This document shows positions 31,012 to 39,272 of a stretch of DNA of 48,572 nucleotides, in pieces. The notes beneath the pieces are model-generated. The model made no database searches, was not told the DNA's origin, and was given only the letters and a program-made list of their open reading frames with translations. Both the position numbers and the translations under genes were made by a program. This DNA comes from Candidatus Latescibacterota bacterium (GTDB lineage Bacteria; Latescibacterota; UBA2968; UBA8231). Each line of letters starts with the position of its first letter. The stretch's first letter is position 1. The stretch covers positions 2,501 through 51,072 of the forward strand of contig SICG01000006.1 in the NCBI GenBank assembly GCA_009691525.1, in the 5' to 3' direction.

Positions 31012-32052
31012 ATGCTAGTTCCTTTCTCTTCTATCCTCACCCTGGCAGCCCTCTGCCTCGGCTGCCTGGCCGGCCAGGCAGGGGCCGACGGCCAGAACCG
31101 CGCCGGCACCGCATCGGGCATGGAATTGCTCATCCCGGTGGGTGCCCGCGACATGGCCCTGGGCGGCGCCTCCATCGCCACGACCTCGGGCATCGAGGCC
31201 CTGCACTGGAATCCGGCGGGCCTGGCCCGGTCAAAGTCCAACGCGGGTTTGATGTTCTCCACCATGTCGTACCTGGCTGATATCCGGGTGAACTACGTGG
31301 CCACCGGTGCCCGCTTCGGGCAACTGGGCAGCCTGGCCCTCAGCCTCAAAACCCTGGACTTCGGCGAGATTCCCGTCACCACCGAAACCGCGCCGGACGG
31401 CACCGGGGGCACCTTCTCCCCCACCTTTTTCACGCTGGGCTTGACCTACGGTCGGGCGCTGACCGACCGCATCAGCGTGGGCAGCACCCTCCACTATCTA
31501 GTCAACCGCATCGAAAGGGTCGATGCTACTTCCAGCGCCCTCAGCGTTGGCCTGCAGTACGCCAATCTGGGCAATGTCAATGGCCTGGACATGGGCGTGG
31601 CGGTCAAACACATCGGCACCCGCATGCAGTTCGACGGCCCGGGCCTGTTGCGCTCGGGCCAGATCGACGCGGTGCGCCGTCCCGGTTCCATCTACAAGGT
31701 GGAAGCCAGCTCCGCTGATCTGCCCTCGACCTTCGAGATCGGCCTGGGTTACCGCTACACGCCGGTTACCTCCAACCAGGTCAATCTCTCGTCGATCTTC
31801 CAGCACAATAATTTCGCGCGCGACCAGTGGAAGTTGGGCGCCGAGTATCAGTACAGCGATTTCTTCGCGCTGCGCGGCGGCTTTGACTATGCCCCGGACG
31901 CCCAAGGGGATGAGCAGATCTTCGGCACCAGCTTCGGCTTCGGGCTTAATATGGATCTGGGCACGCTGAAGGATGTGCGGGTGGATTACGCCTATACTTC
32001 GGCGGAACTCTTCGACGCGATGAACACCTTTACCTTCCAGATGGGGTTCTAA
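31012..32052 (+). CDS. PorV/PorQ-family outer-membrane protein
   Basis: A 346-aa protein with a signal peptide (about 1-25). The family opening is GARDMALGGASIATTSGIEALHWNPAG, roughly 43-69. A FadL-like barrel follows, ending in TFTFQMGF with the terminal Phe typical of outer-membrane barrels. PorV carries type IX cargo to the attachment complex; related PorQ-like proteins have broader, unclear roles. AAAGGGAG precedes the ATG. Placement directly after the protein with a type IX-like sorting domain fits a cargo/shuttle pair, but no core type IX genes (porK, L, M, N, sprA) are in the window. Confidence 0.83.
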   Translation: MLVPFSSILTLAALCLGCLAGQAGADGQNRAGTASGMELLIPVGARDMALGGASIATTSGIEALHWNPAGLARSKSNAGLMFSTMSYLADIRVNYVATGARFGQLGSLALSLKTLDFGEIPVTTETAPDGTGGTFSPTFFTLGLTYGRALTDRISVGSTLHYLVNRIERVDATSSALSVGLQYANLGNVNGLDMGVAVKHIGTRMQFDGPGLLRSGQIDAVRRPGSIYKVEASSADLPSTFEIGLGYRYTPVTSNQVNLSSIFQHNNFARDQWKLGAEYQYSDFFALRGGFDYAPDAQGDEQIFGTSFGFGLNMDLGTLKDVRVDYAYTSAELFDAMNTFTFQMGF

Positions 32053-32172
32053 GCGGCCGCCAAATTCCGGCGTTGACAGACGTGGCCAGGGGCTCTTTCA
32101 GGCGGTATATTTATACTTCGCCTGTGGGCAGCTCTTGGTCACGTTCTTTTTTGTCGGGGAATAGGTCTTGAG

Positions 32173-33249
32173 ATGAGAAGAATCCTGCTCTTGTTATGGT
32201 TGCCGGTCCTGTTCCTGGGCTGCCAGAGCACGGCCCTGACCGCCGCCAAACTCTACCTGCAGCAGAACGAGCCCCAGAAGGCCGAGGAGCAGCTGCACCA
32301 GGCGCTGCAGACCGAGCCGCAGAATTCCGAGGCCCACTTCCTGCTGGGCCGGCTTTATGCCGACCAGGGCAAGTACCAGGAGATGGCTGCCGCTTTTGCC
32401 CGCTCCCTGGAACTGAGCCCCAAATTTGCGCCGCAGATCCAGGAGCTGCGCCAGCACTATTGGACCACCGAATATAACCAGGGCGTGCGTCTGGCTACTC
32501 GGGTAAAGGCACCGGAGGTTGATCCCAAGATCAAGAAAACTGAGGAAGGAGCGCCTAACTCAGTAACACCTACTCCAGATCCTGATTTTCCCGGAGCACT
32601 CCTGTACTTCCGCCGCGCCACGGTCATCGATCCGAGTCGCCTGGAAAGCTGGCGCAATCTATCCTATGTGTACTACCAGCTCGACAGCCTGGACGCAACC
32701 ATCAGCGCCTACCAGCAAATTCTCGCCATTGCCCCTAGCGATACCTCCACTCTTTATAGCATTGGGGTCCTCTACCTCACACAACGTCGTTACCAAGAAA
32801 CCGCAAATACCTTTTCTGGTCTACTCAAGCTGAAACCCGGGTATGTAGACGCACTGCTCAACCTGGCCGTGGCCCAAATGGGATTGGTGGATTCAACCGC
32901 TGCCGAGGCTAGCTACCGCCAGGCCGCCGAGGCCGACCCCAAGGACCACCGTCCCGGCTACAACCTGGGCAACCTCTACTTCACCCAAAAAAAGTACCCG
33001 GCCGCCCTGGCGGCGTACCAGCGGGCGGTTGAGCTGGCGCCCGAAGACCAAGATGCGTGCTACAACCTGGCGGTGACCTATCTGGCGGTGGAACAGGTGG
33101 ACAGCGCCTTTCCCATTCTCGAAGAGCTGGCGGCACAGGACCCAGACAACGCCGCAGTGTGGCGAGAATTGGGCCGCATTCACGCCATCAAGGGCCGGGT
33201 GCAGGAGAGCGAAAAAGCCTACGCCAAGGCAGATCGCCTCGGCCGCTGA
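32173..33249 (+). CDS. TPR-repeat lipoprotein
   Basis: A 358-aa protein with an N-terminal lipobox (LFLGC, Cys17), so it is likely a lipoprotein of the envelope. Tetratricopeptide repeats cover about 23-95 and, after a Pro/Lys/Glu-rich linker (111-140), about 140-355 (DQDACYNLAVTYLAVEQVDS, for example). TPR arrays bind other proteins. The last codons lie 2 bp before the OppB-type permease start, so these may be co-transcribed. No partner is evident from sequence. Confidence 0.85.
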   Translation: MRRILLLLWLPVLFLGCQSTALTAAKLYLQQNEPQKAEEQLHQALQTEPQNSEAHFLLGRLYADQGKYQEMAAAFARSLELSPKFAPQIQELRQHYWTTEYNQGVRLATRVKAPEVDPKIKKTEEGAPNSVTPTPDPDFPGALLYFRRATVIDPSRLESWRNLSYVYYQLDSLDATISAYQQILAIAPSDTSTLYSIGVLYLTQRRYQETANTFSGLLKLKPGYVDALLNLAVAQMGLVDSTAAEASYRQAAEADPKDHRPGYNLGNLYFTQKKYPAALAAYQRAVELAPEDQDACYNLAVTYLAVEQVDSAFPILEELAAQDPDNAAVWRELGRIHAIKGRVQESEKAYAKADRLGR

Positions 33250-33251
33250 AG

Positions 33252-34361
33252 ATGTGGCAGTACACGGTCCAGCGCCTGCTGCTGGCCATCCCCACCCTGC
33301 TGGGCATTTCGCTGATCTCCTTCTTCATCATGCGTCTGGCCCCCGGCGATCCGGTGGATCTTTTTTTGGGTGGGGCAGCTGGTGGGGAAGGCATCTCCAC
33401 CGACAAACAAGCCGACCGGGAAAAGACCCGCCAGGAATTGCGCCGGCAACTAGGACTGGATCAGTCGCTGCCCAGGCAGTATCTGAATTGGCTCTCCAAG
33501 CTGGTGCTTAGGGTGGAGCCAGTGGCCGCGGGCGAAAGGGCCTATCAGGGCACCGGCATCGAGCTCTTCCGCCTGGGTGAGCACCGCTTCGTGACCCTGG
33601 ACTTTGGTCGTTCCCTCAAGGACCAGCAGCCAGTGATCGGGCACATCCTCAAGCGGCTGCCGCTCACCCTCGAGATCAACCTCCTCAGCCTGCTCTTTAC
33701 CTATGCGGTGGGTATCCCCTTAGGGGTGCTGCTGGCGGTAAAGCAGAATACCTGGATGGACCGGGTGCTCACCTCGGGCACTTTCGTGTTGTGGTCCATG
33801 CCCTCCTTCTGGGTGGGCATGCTGCTGATCCTCTTCCTGTGCAACAAGGAGTTCCTCTACTGGTTTCCGGCCTCGGGCATCCAGTCGCTGGAGGCGGCAG
33901 GGGGCTGGGGGATGTGGCGTTTGCTCACCGACCATCTCCACCACCTGGCCCTACCGGTGCTGGCCTCCACCTACGCTAGCTTTGCCGGGCTGTCCCGGTA
34001 CATGCGCACCAGTATGCTGGAGAACATGCGCCTCGACTACGTGCGCACTGCCCGGGCCAAGGGCCTACCCGAAAAGATCGTGGTGCTGCGCCACGTGCTG
34101 CGCAACTCTCTCATCCCCATCGTCACCCTGATGGGCGGGCTGCTGCCCAGCATGATCGCCGGCTCGGTGTTCATCGAGACCATCTTCACCCTGCCGGGCA
34201 TGGGTTTCTTGGGCTTCCAGTCCCTGCTGGTGCGGGACTACCCGATGGTGATGGCCATCTTCATCATCGGTGCAGCCCTCTCGCTGTTGGGCATCCTGGT
34301 GGCCGACGTGCTGCTCAAGGCCGTGGACCCGCGCATCGAGTTCTCGCGCATCCAGAGGTAA
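33252..34361 (+). CDS. Peptide/oligosaccharide ABC transporter permease, OppB type
   Basis: A 369-aa inner-membrane permease. Helix 1 (MWQYTVQRLLLAIPTLLGISLISFFIMRL) is followed by an enlarged periplasmic region (about 40-125), then five further helices. The EAA-type cytoplasmic loop is DYVRTARAKGLPEKIVVLRH near 257-276, and GSVFIETIFTLPGMG near 297-311 is a family hallmark. ATG 33252 is 2 bp after the TPR gene; the upstream extension of the frame is shadow. It pairs with the OppC-type gene 4 bp downstream. OppD/OppF ATPases are absent from the window. Confidence 0.9.
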   Translation: MWQYTVQRLLLAIPTLLGISLISFFIMRLAPGDPVDLFLGGAAGGEGISTDKQADREKTRQELRRQLGLDQSLPRQYLNWLSKLVLRVEPVAAGERAYQGTGIELFRLGEHRFVTLDFGRSLKDQQPVIGHILKRLPLTLEINLLSLLFTYAVGIPLGVLLAVKQNTWMDRVLTSGTFVLWSMPSFWVGMLLILFLCNKEFLYWFPASGIQSLEAAGGWGMWRLLTDHLHHLALPVLASTYASFAGLSRYMRTSMLENMRLDYVRTARAKGLPEKIVVLRHVLRNSLIPIVTLMGGLLPSMIAGSVFIETIFTLPGMGFLGFQSLLVRDYPMVMAIFIIGAALSLLGILVADVLLKAVDPRIEFSRIQR

Positions 34362-34365
34362 GGAT

Positions 34366-35397
34366 ATGGAGGCCGAGGGAGCGCAAAGGCAAGAGGAGGG
34401 GCAGTCGTACGGGCAACTGGTGTGGCGGCAGTTCAGCCGCAACCGCCTTTCTCTGGGTGCCCTGGGGGTCATCGGGCTGCTGGCGCTGGTGGCCGCCGGC
34501 GCCGACCTGCTGGCCGGCGACAAGCCCTATTACCTGGAGTACGAGGGCCAGCGTTATTATCCGGTGTTCCGCCAATACGCCATTCATCTGGGGCTGGCCG
34601 ACTGGCCGCCCGAGCTGAAGCGACAGCGCAACCTCAAGAAGCTCAAGGTCACCCGAGCGATTTATCCCCCGGTGCCCTACGGCCCCGGCGAAATCCAGCT
34701 GGCCGACAAGTACCAGCCTCCCGGCGCCGAACACTGGCTGGGCACCGACCGCCTAGGGCGCGACGTGTTGTCCGGCCTGATCCACGGCTCTCGCTACGCC
34801 CTGACCATCGGCTTGGTTTCGGTGGGGATCTCCCTGGTGATCGGCCTGGCCCTGGGGGCCCTGGCCGGCTATTTTGGCGGCTGGGTAGATCTGTTGCTCT
34901 CCCGCTTCTTCGAGCTGTGGGCGGCCATCCCCAGTTTCTTCCTCATCCTCACCGCCGCTGCCTTTTTTCCACCCAGCCTCTTCTTTGTCATGATCATCAT
35001 CGGCTTCACCAGTTGGGTGGGCATCGCCCGGCTGGCACGCTCGCAGTTTTTGCAGGTGCGCAGCTTCGACTACGTGGCTGCTGCCCGCAGCCTGGGCTGT
35101 TCCAACGGGCGGATCATGGTGGTCCACATCCTGCCCAATGCCATCGCCCCGGTGTTGATCCCGGCCGCCTTTGGTGTGGCCGGCGCCATTCTGGCCGAGT
35201 CGGGCCTGAGCTTTCTGGGCATCGGGGTGCCGGCCGAGGCGGTGACCTGGGGATCACTGTTGGCCGGGGCGCGCAGCAACGCGGCGGCTTGGTGGCTGGT
35301 GGTGGTGCCCGGGCTGGCCATTTTTGTCACCGTGACCATGTACAACCTGTTGGGGGACGGATTGCGGGATGCGCTGGACCCCAAAATGAAAGAATAG
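34366..35397 (+). CDS. Peptide/oligosaccharide ABC transporter permease, OppC type with long periplasmic loop
   Basis: A 343-aa permease. Helix 1 lies near 28-46, followed by about 80 residues outside the membrane, including KPYYLEYEGQRYYPVFRQYA. This insert resembles that of YejE-type permeases. Then come the OppC signature GTDRLGRDVLSGLIHGSRYA near 126-145, the EAA loop SFDYVAAARSLGCSNGRIM and GLSFLGIGVP near 282-291. ATG 34366 is preceded by AAGGA. It forms a pair with the gene before it and is 12 bp from the glycoside hydrolase gene, hinting at a carbohydrate-linked substrate. Confidence 0.9.
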   Translation: MEAEGAQRQEEGQSYGQLVWRQFSRNRLSLGALGVIGLLALVAAGADLLAGDKPYYLEYEGQRYYPVFRQYAIHLGLADWPPELKRQRNLKKLKVTRAIYPPVPYGPGEIQLADKYQPPGAEHWLGTDRLGRDVLSGLIHGSRYALTIGLVSVGISLVIGLALGALAGYFGGWVDLLLSRFFELWAAIPSFFLILTAAAFFPPSLFFVMIIIGFTSWVGIARLARSQFLQVRSFDYVAAARSLGCSNGRIMVVHILPNAIAPVLIPAAFGVAGAILAESGLSFLGIGVPAEAVTWGSLLAGARSNAAAWWLVVVPGLAIFVTVTMYNLLGDGLRDALDPKMKE

Positions 35398-35409
35398 GAG
35401 GAACCCGAC

Positions 35410-36687
35410 ATGACTGCCAGAACACCCGCTGCCCAGCGCGGTCCCATCCGCGTCAGCGACAATGGCCGGTATTTCATCGACGCCGAGGGGGATCCTTTTT
35501 TTTGGGTGGGGGACACGGCCTGGCCCCTCTTCGGGGAGTATGCCCGCGAGGATGCCGAGGCCTATTTGACCCGGCGCGGCCAGCAGGGCTTCGCGGTTAT
35601 CCAAGGGGTGTTGGTCTGGGGTGGGGGCACGGGCTTCGAGACCAAGGCGCCGGGAGCCAATAGCGCCGGCCATCTGCCCTGGACCGACGGCGATCCGGCT
35701 CGGCCCAATGAGGAATACTTTTGCCAGGTGGACCACCTGGTGGAATTTGCCGGTGCCCAGGGGCTGGTGCTGGCCCTGCTGCCCACCTGGGGGTACTATG
35801 TCAATGATGTGCGGGCTTTCACCCCCGCCAGCGCCCACGCCTACGGCCAGTGGCTGGGCAACCGCTACCGGGACTGGCCCAACATCGTCTGGGTGAATGG
35901 CGGCGACCGTATCCCCACCGGATTCGAGGAGGTGTACCGATCCCTGGCCCGCGGCCTGCGCCAAGGGGACGGGGGGGCGCATCTGATCACCTATCACCCC
36001 TGCGCCTGGCGCTCCTCGTCCCAGTTTTTTCACGGCGAGGACTGGCTCGACTTCAACATGATCCAGACCTGGACCGAGTGGAGCAAGGTGTATCCGGCGG
36101 TGCGCGCCGACCGGGAGCTGCTTCCCCTCAAGCCAGTAGTGCTGGGGGAGGGGGCCTACGAAAACGGGCCCGAATACCCGCAGGGTCCCATCACCCCGCT
36201 GCTGGTGCGTCGCCAGGCCTGGTGGGCCTTCATGGCCGGCGGTTTTTCCACCTACGGGCAGGACCAAATGTGGCGGATGGGACCGGGATGGGCCTCCACC
36301 TTCGACACTCCGGGGGCATTGCAGATGGGGCAGTTGCGGGCCATCGCTACCTCGCGTCGGTGGTGGGAGATGATCCCCGATCAGGGACTTTTTTCCAGCG
36401 GTATCGGCAGCGAGCGCACCCTAAACGCGGCCCTGCGCAGCCCTGACAGCACCAGTGCCCTGGTCTACCTGCACGGCCAGTGCCACGTGTTGCTCCACCT
36501 GGACAAGATCCTGACCCGGGAGGTGAAAGCCACCTGGGTCAATCCGCAAAACGGCGAGGAACAGGACGGGGGTACCCATCCCACCGGCAACCTCAACGAG
36601 CGCACCTTCCCCGAGTGGCGGACCCGCTGGTTCTCGACCCCGGGGCACTGGGAGGATGCGGTGCTGTTGCTAGATGGAGTAATGTGA
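35410..36687 (+). CDS. DUF4038 family glycoside hydrolase (apiosidase-like)
   Basis: A 425-aa TIM-barrel enzyme of the DUF4038 type. Typical motifs: FFWVGDTAWPLF (30-41), LLPTWGYYVNDVRAFTPASA near 125 and NIVWVNGGDRIP near 158-169. A small C-terminal beta domain (about 345-425) resembles the putative collagen-binding domain often fused to this family, ending in PGHWEDAVLLLDG. Some relatives cleave apiose side chains of plant pectin; the substrate here is not shown. No signal peptide is seen, so it probably acts in the cytoplasm on an imported oligosaccharide. AGGAGG upstream supports ATG 35410. Confidence 0.82.
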   Translation: MTARTPAAQRGPIRVSDNGRYFIDAEGDPFFWVGDTAWPLFGEYAREDAEAYLTRRGQQGFAVIQGVLVWGGGTGFETKAPGANSAGHLPWTDGDPARPNEEYFCQVDHLVEFAGAQGLVLALLPTWGYYVNDVRAFTPASAHAYGQWLGNRYRDWPNIVWVNGGDRIPTGFEEVYRSLARGLRQGDGGAHLITYHPCAWRSSSQFFHGEDWLDFNMIQTWTEWSKVYPAVRADRELLPLKPVVLGEGAYENGPEYPQGPITPLLVRRQAWWAFMAGGFSTYGQDQMWRMGPGWASTFDTPGALQMGQLRAIATSRRWWEMIPDQGLFSSGIGSERTLNAALRSPDSTSALVYLHGQCHVLLHLDKILTREVKATWVNPQNGEEQDGGTHPTGNLNERTFPEWRTRWFSTPGHWEDAVLLLDGVM

Positions 36688-36990
36688 CGAGTTGCTGAAG
36701 TGATGCTGTGTGGCATCGGTGAGCGACCCGCTCAGGATCTTTCCCTATGCACAGTGTGGTCGGGCCGGAAATGCCTCTCCGGTGTTTCCCCAGGCGCGTC
36801 CTGCCCCCCCGCTCGCTCCTCCCCCAACTACCCTGCCCGCGCAACGCCCCATACGTTGGGGCGTTGCGGGCTCCGCTACCCTTCCCCCCGCCACGCGGAC
36901 TTCCCTTCCCGACCGCTCCCCGGGACACACCTCCAAGGCATTCCCGCCCCTCCGTAAATTACCCTGTCTACCGCAGTATCCGGCTTTTCC
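36688..36990. other. Non-coding gap between convergent genes
   Basis: These 303 bp lie between the plus-strand hydrolase gene and the minus-strand lysA, whose 3' ends face each other. Base use is strongly C-rich on the plus strand (runs of C and CCCGC), unlike the flanking genes. Short open frames on both strands have no start context and no recognisable sequence. The one clear structure is the perfect inverted repeat at 36840-36868. Confidence 0.6.
36840..36868. repeat. Perfect inverted repeat between convergent genes
   Basis: CGCAACGCCCCA (36840-36851) and TGGGGCGTTGCG (36857-36868) pair perfectly over 12 bp with loop TACGT. Placement between converging genes suggests a bidirectional transcription barrier, but neither strand has a T-run after the stem, so it is not a standard intrinsic terminator. 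It could also be a protein-binding site. Confidence 0.6.
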
Positions 36991-38262
36991 TCAGGCCTTG
37001 AGAAACTCCGGGATCGTCTCGTTGGCCAGTACCTGCTCGAGGGTCTGGCGCTGGCGGATCAGGTGGAACTGGCCCGTTTTGTCTAACAAGACTTCGGGGG
37101 CTTCGGGGAAGGAGTTGTAGTTCTTGGCGGCCATGCCGGCGCAGTAGGCCCCGCTGCCGCCGATGACTACCGCGTCGCCGATGTGCGCCTCGGTCAGGGT
37201 CCGGGTCTGGAGGCCTTCGGGATTGCCGGGTTCCGGGGTGAGGACATCGCCGCTTTCGCAGCAGTGACCCACCACCAGGTACTCGCGCTGGCCGCGCGGC
37301 CCTGCCTGGGCTGGCACCACGGCGATGGGGTGCTGGGCACCGTACAGACTGGGGCGCAGCACCTCGGTCATGCCCGAATCGACCTTGATGAAGGCGTAGC
37401 CGGCCGAGCCGGTGTCGACTACGTCGATGGCAGTGCAGACCACGGCCCCGGCGTTGGCCACGAAGAAGGTGCCAGGTTCGAGTTCTAGCACCAGCTTCCG
37501 GCCGTGCTCTTTGTGGAAGCGGACAAACTCCTCGGGGATGGGCCGGCCGGCTACCTGCAGGTCGGTGGAGACCTCGCCGGGCATCCGGCCCACCTTGAAG
37601 CCGCCGCCCAGGTTGACGGTCTGCACCTGGGGCAGGCGGGCGGCGATGCCTAAGGTCAGCCGGGCGCAGCGCTGCCAGACCTCGGGGTCACTGCCCGAGC
37701 CGATGTGGCTGTGCAGGGCCGTAATTTTCAGTTTAAACTCCCGCTGCAGGGCGAGCACCTGGTCCAGGTATTCGTGCCAGATACCGAAACTTGAGGAGGG
37801 GCCGCCGACGTTGGTGCGGTTGTTGTGGCCCGAGCCCAGGCCGGGGTTGATCCGGATGCCCAGTTCCCGGCCGGGGAAGAGTTGCCCGAAGGTGCGGAAC
37901 TGGTGCAGAGAGCAGGCATTGAAGCGCACCCCGTACTCCACCAGTTCGCGCAGATCGATGGGCAGTTGCTGGGCAGTCAGCTGCAGGTGTGCGGCGGGGA
38001 CCCCGGCCCGCATGGCGCGCTGGGCTTCGAAGCCGCTGCTGACGTCCAGGTGCAGGCCCTGCTGGTTCAACAGGCGGACCAGGGCAGTGTTGGGGCAGGC
38101 CTTCATGGCGTAACGCACCCGCAGGCCGAACGCATTGGGGAAGGCCAGGGCCTTGCGGGCCTGTTCCTCTAGGCCCTGCTGATCGTAGACAAAGACCGGG
38201 GTGCCGAATCGGGTCTGTATAATGCGAACCTGCTCGGCGCTCAAAAAGGCAAATCGCTCCAT
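36991..38262 (-). CDS. lysA: Diaminopimelate decarboxylase family protein
   Basis: A 423-aa fold-type III PLP decarboxylase that makes lysine from meso-diaminopimelate. The PLP lysine is Lys54 in YAMKACPN, HSHIGSG lies at 184-190, EPG at 262-264 and the dimer-interface CESGD at 335-339. The C-terminal SGAYCAGMAAKNYNS and NSFPEAPEV match the beta-sandwich domain. A carboxynorspermidine decarboxylase is possible but usually shorter. It is the only clearly complete minus-strand gene in the window and has its own divergent promoter. No other lysine genes are adjacent. Confidence 0.88.
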   Translation of the reverse strand: MERFAFLSAEQVRIIQTRFGTPVFVYDQQGLEEQARKALAFPNAFGLRVRYAMKACPNTALVRLLNQQGLHLDVSSGFEAQRAMRAGVPAAHLQLTAQQLPIDLRELVEYGVRFNACSLHQFRTFGQLFPGRELGIRINPGLGSGHNNRTNVGGPSSSFGIWHEYLDQVLALQREFKLKITALHSHIGSGSDPEVWQRCARLTLGIAARLPQVQTVNLGGGFKVGRMPGEVSTDLQVAGRPIPEEFVRFHKEHGRKLVLELEPGTFFVANAGAVVCTAIDVVDTGSAGYAFIKVDSGMTEVLRPSLYGAQHPIAVVPAQAGPRGQREYLVVGHCCESGDVLTPEPGNPEGLQTRTLTEAHIGDAVVIGGSGAYCAGMAAKNYNSFPEAPEVLLDKTGQFHLIRQRQTLEQVLANETIPEFLKA

Positions 38263-38309
38263 GGTGGCTCGCTCTGTTTTTGGGGCGGAAGGATCGGGGT
38301 GGAAGAAAC

Positions 38310-38340
38310 ATTATATTAAGTACAAAAGGGCGGTTGTCAA
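38310..38340 (-). promoter_or_regulatory. Promoter of lysA (minus strand)
   Basis: Read on the minus strand, TTGACA is at 38340-38335. TATAAT follows at 38315-38310 (19-nt spacer), and TAATAT at 38318-38313 is an overlapping alternative with a 16-nt spacer. The start codon is at 38262, giving a leader of about 40 nt. Confidence 0.65.
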
Positions 38341-38377
38341 GCGCGCATCGGCGCCGCCGGCAGTCGGTTCCATCGCC

Positions 38378-38406
38378 TTGATCTTATCTATGGCAGGGGT
38401 TATATT
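38378..38406 (+). promoter_or_regulatory. Promoter of tadA and probably of the tRNA cluster
   Basis: TTGATC (38378-38383), 17 nt, TATATT (38401-38406). Transcription would begin near 38413, which fits a start codon at 38429 with a short leader. It is back to back with the lysA promoter about 40 bp away. Confidence 0.6.
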
Positions 38407-38428
38407 TAATCTCTCTCGGAGCGGCGGG

Positions 38429-38938
38429 ATGGGGTATTTTGCCTCTGCAGACAGCGTTATGAGCAGCCTTCCTGCCCCGGAGCACGACGACCTCTACTGG
38501 ATGCGCCAGGCCCTCGAACTGGCCGCCGATGCCGCCTGTCAGGGCGAAGTTCCCGTCGGGGCGCTGGTGGTCAGGGACGGACGATCCATCGGCAGAGGGA
38601 TCAACGGTCTCGAAAGTTTTCAAGATCCCACGGCGCACGCCGAAATGCAGGCCATCCGCCAGGCAGCGGCGGCCCTGGGTTCGCGTCGGCTGCTCGACAC
38701 GGTGCTCTACGTGAGCCTCGAGCCCTGCGCCATGTGCGCCGGCGCCGTGGTCCTGGCGCGGATCCCCAGGCTGGTCTTCGGGGCCTTCGATCCCAAGGCC
38801 GGTGCCTGCGGATCGCTGCACAACCTGGTCCAGGACCCCCGCCTCAACCACCGCTGCAGCCTGGCTGGAGGGGTGCTGGCCGCCGAGAGCGCCGAATTGC
38901 TCAAGGAGTTTTTTTTTCGGCTAAGGTCCAAGGAATAA
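38429..38938 (+). CDS. tadA: tRNA-specific adenosine deaminase TadA
   Basis: A zinc deaminase that converts A34 of tRNA-Arg(ACG) to inosine. HAE (70-72) supplies a zinc His and the proton-shuttle Glu, and PCAMC supplies Cys100 and Cys103. VPVGALVV and the C-terminal helices are typical. Two starts are possible: ATG 38429 (169 aa, GGAG 7 nt upstream) and ATG 38459 (159 aa, closer to the usual N-terminus but without a visible ribosome-binding site). The first is preferred. The open frame reaches 38201 but crosses the promoter. The stop is 3 bp before a tRNA-Ser gene, so tRNAs and their modifying enzyme probably share a transcript. Confidence 0.92.
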   Translation: MGYFASADSVMSSLPAPEHDDLYWMRQALELAADAACQGEVPVGALVVRDGRSIGRGINGLESFQDPTAHAEMQAIRQAAAALGSRRLLDTVLYVSLEPCAMCAGAVVLARIPRLVFGAFDPKAGACGSLHNLVQDPRLNHRCSLAGGVLAAESAELLKEFFFRLRSKE

Positions 38939-38941
38939 AGC

Positions 38942-39031
<90 letters not shown>

Positions 39032-39069
39032 TTAGTTAGCTTCAAGCGGCTTTTGCCGGTTTTGCTGCC

Positions 39070-39160
39070 GGAGAGGTGGCCGAGTGGTCGATGGTGCACG
39101 ACTGGAAATCGTGTGTAGCGTGAACCGCTACCGAGGGTTCGAATCCCTCTCTCTCCGCCA
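39070..39160 (+). tRNA. tRNA-Ser(GGA)
   Basis: A 91-nt serine tRNA with a long variable arm. Acceptor GGAGAGG is the same as in the preceding gene, and CCA is encoded at 39158-39160. Anticodon stem CACGA/TCGTG with loop CTGGAAA gives GGA, reading UCC/UCU. T-arm GAGGGTTCGAATCCCTC. Confidence 0.95.
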
Positions 39161-39181
39161 TTTTTATTTTTGCCGATCTGT

Positions 39182-39257
39182 GGGGCAGTAGCTCAATTGG
39201 GAGAGCGCCAGGTTCGCAATCTGGAGGTCGTGGGTTCGATCCCCATCTGCTCCACCA
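39182..39257 (+). tRNA. tRNA-Ala(CGC)
   Basis: A 76-nt tRNA. Acceptor GGGGCAG pairs with CTGCTCC, with a G-T pair at position 3-70, the alanine identity element. Encoded CCA is at 39255-39257. Anticodon loop TTCGCAA gives CGC, reading GCG. D-arm AGCTCAATTGGGAGAGC and T-arm GTGGGTTCGATCCCCAT are normal. Confidence 0.95.
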
Positions 39258-39272
39258 TTTTTTGGCAACCCT

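Noticed and set aside
32073-32101. TTGACA before the TPR lipoprotein gene as a promoter
   Set aside because: No acceptable -10 lies 15-19 nt downstream; the nearby TATATT is 27 nt away.
36700-36957. Short frames of 60-136 codons in the convergent gap
   Set aside because: Proline/arginine-rich composition from C-rich DNA, mutually overlapping on both strands, no ribosome-binding site or family.
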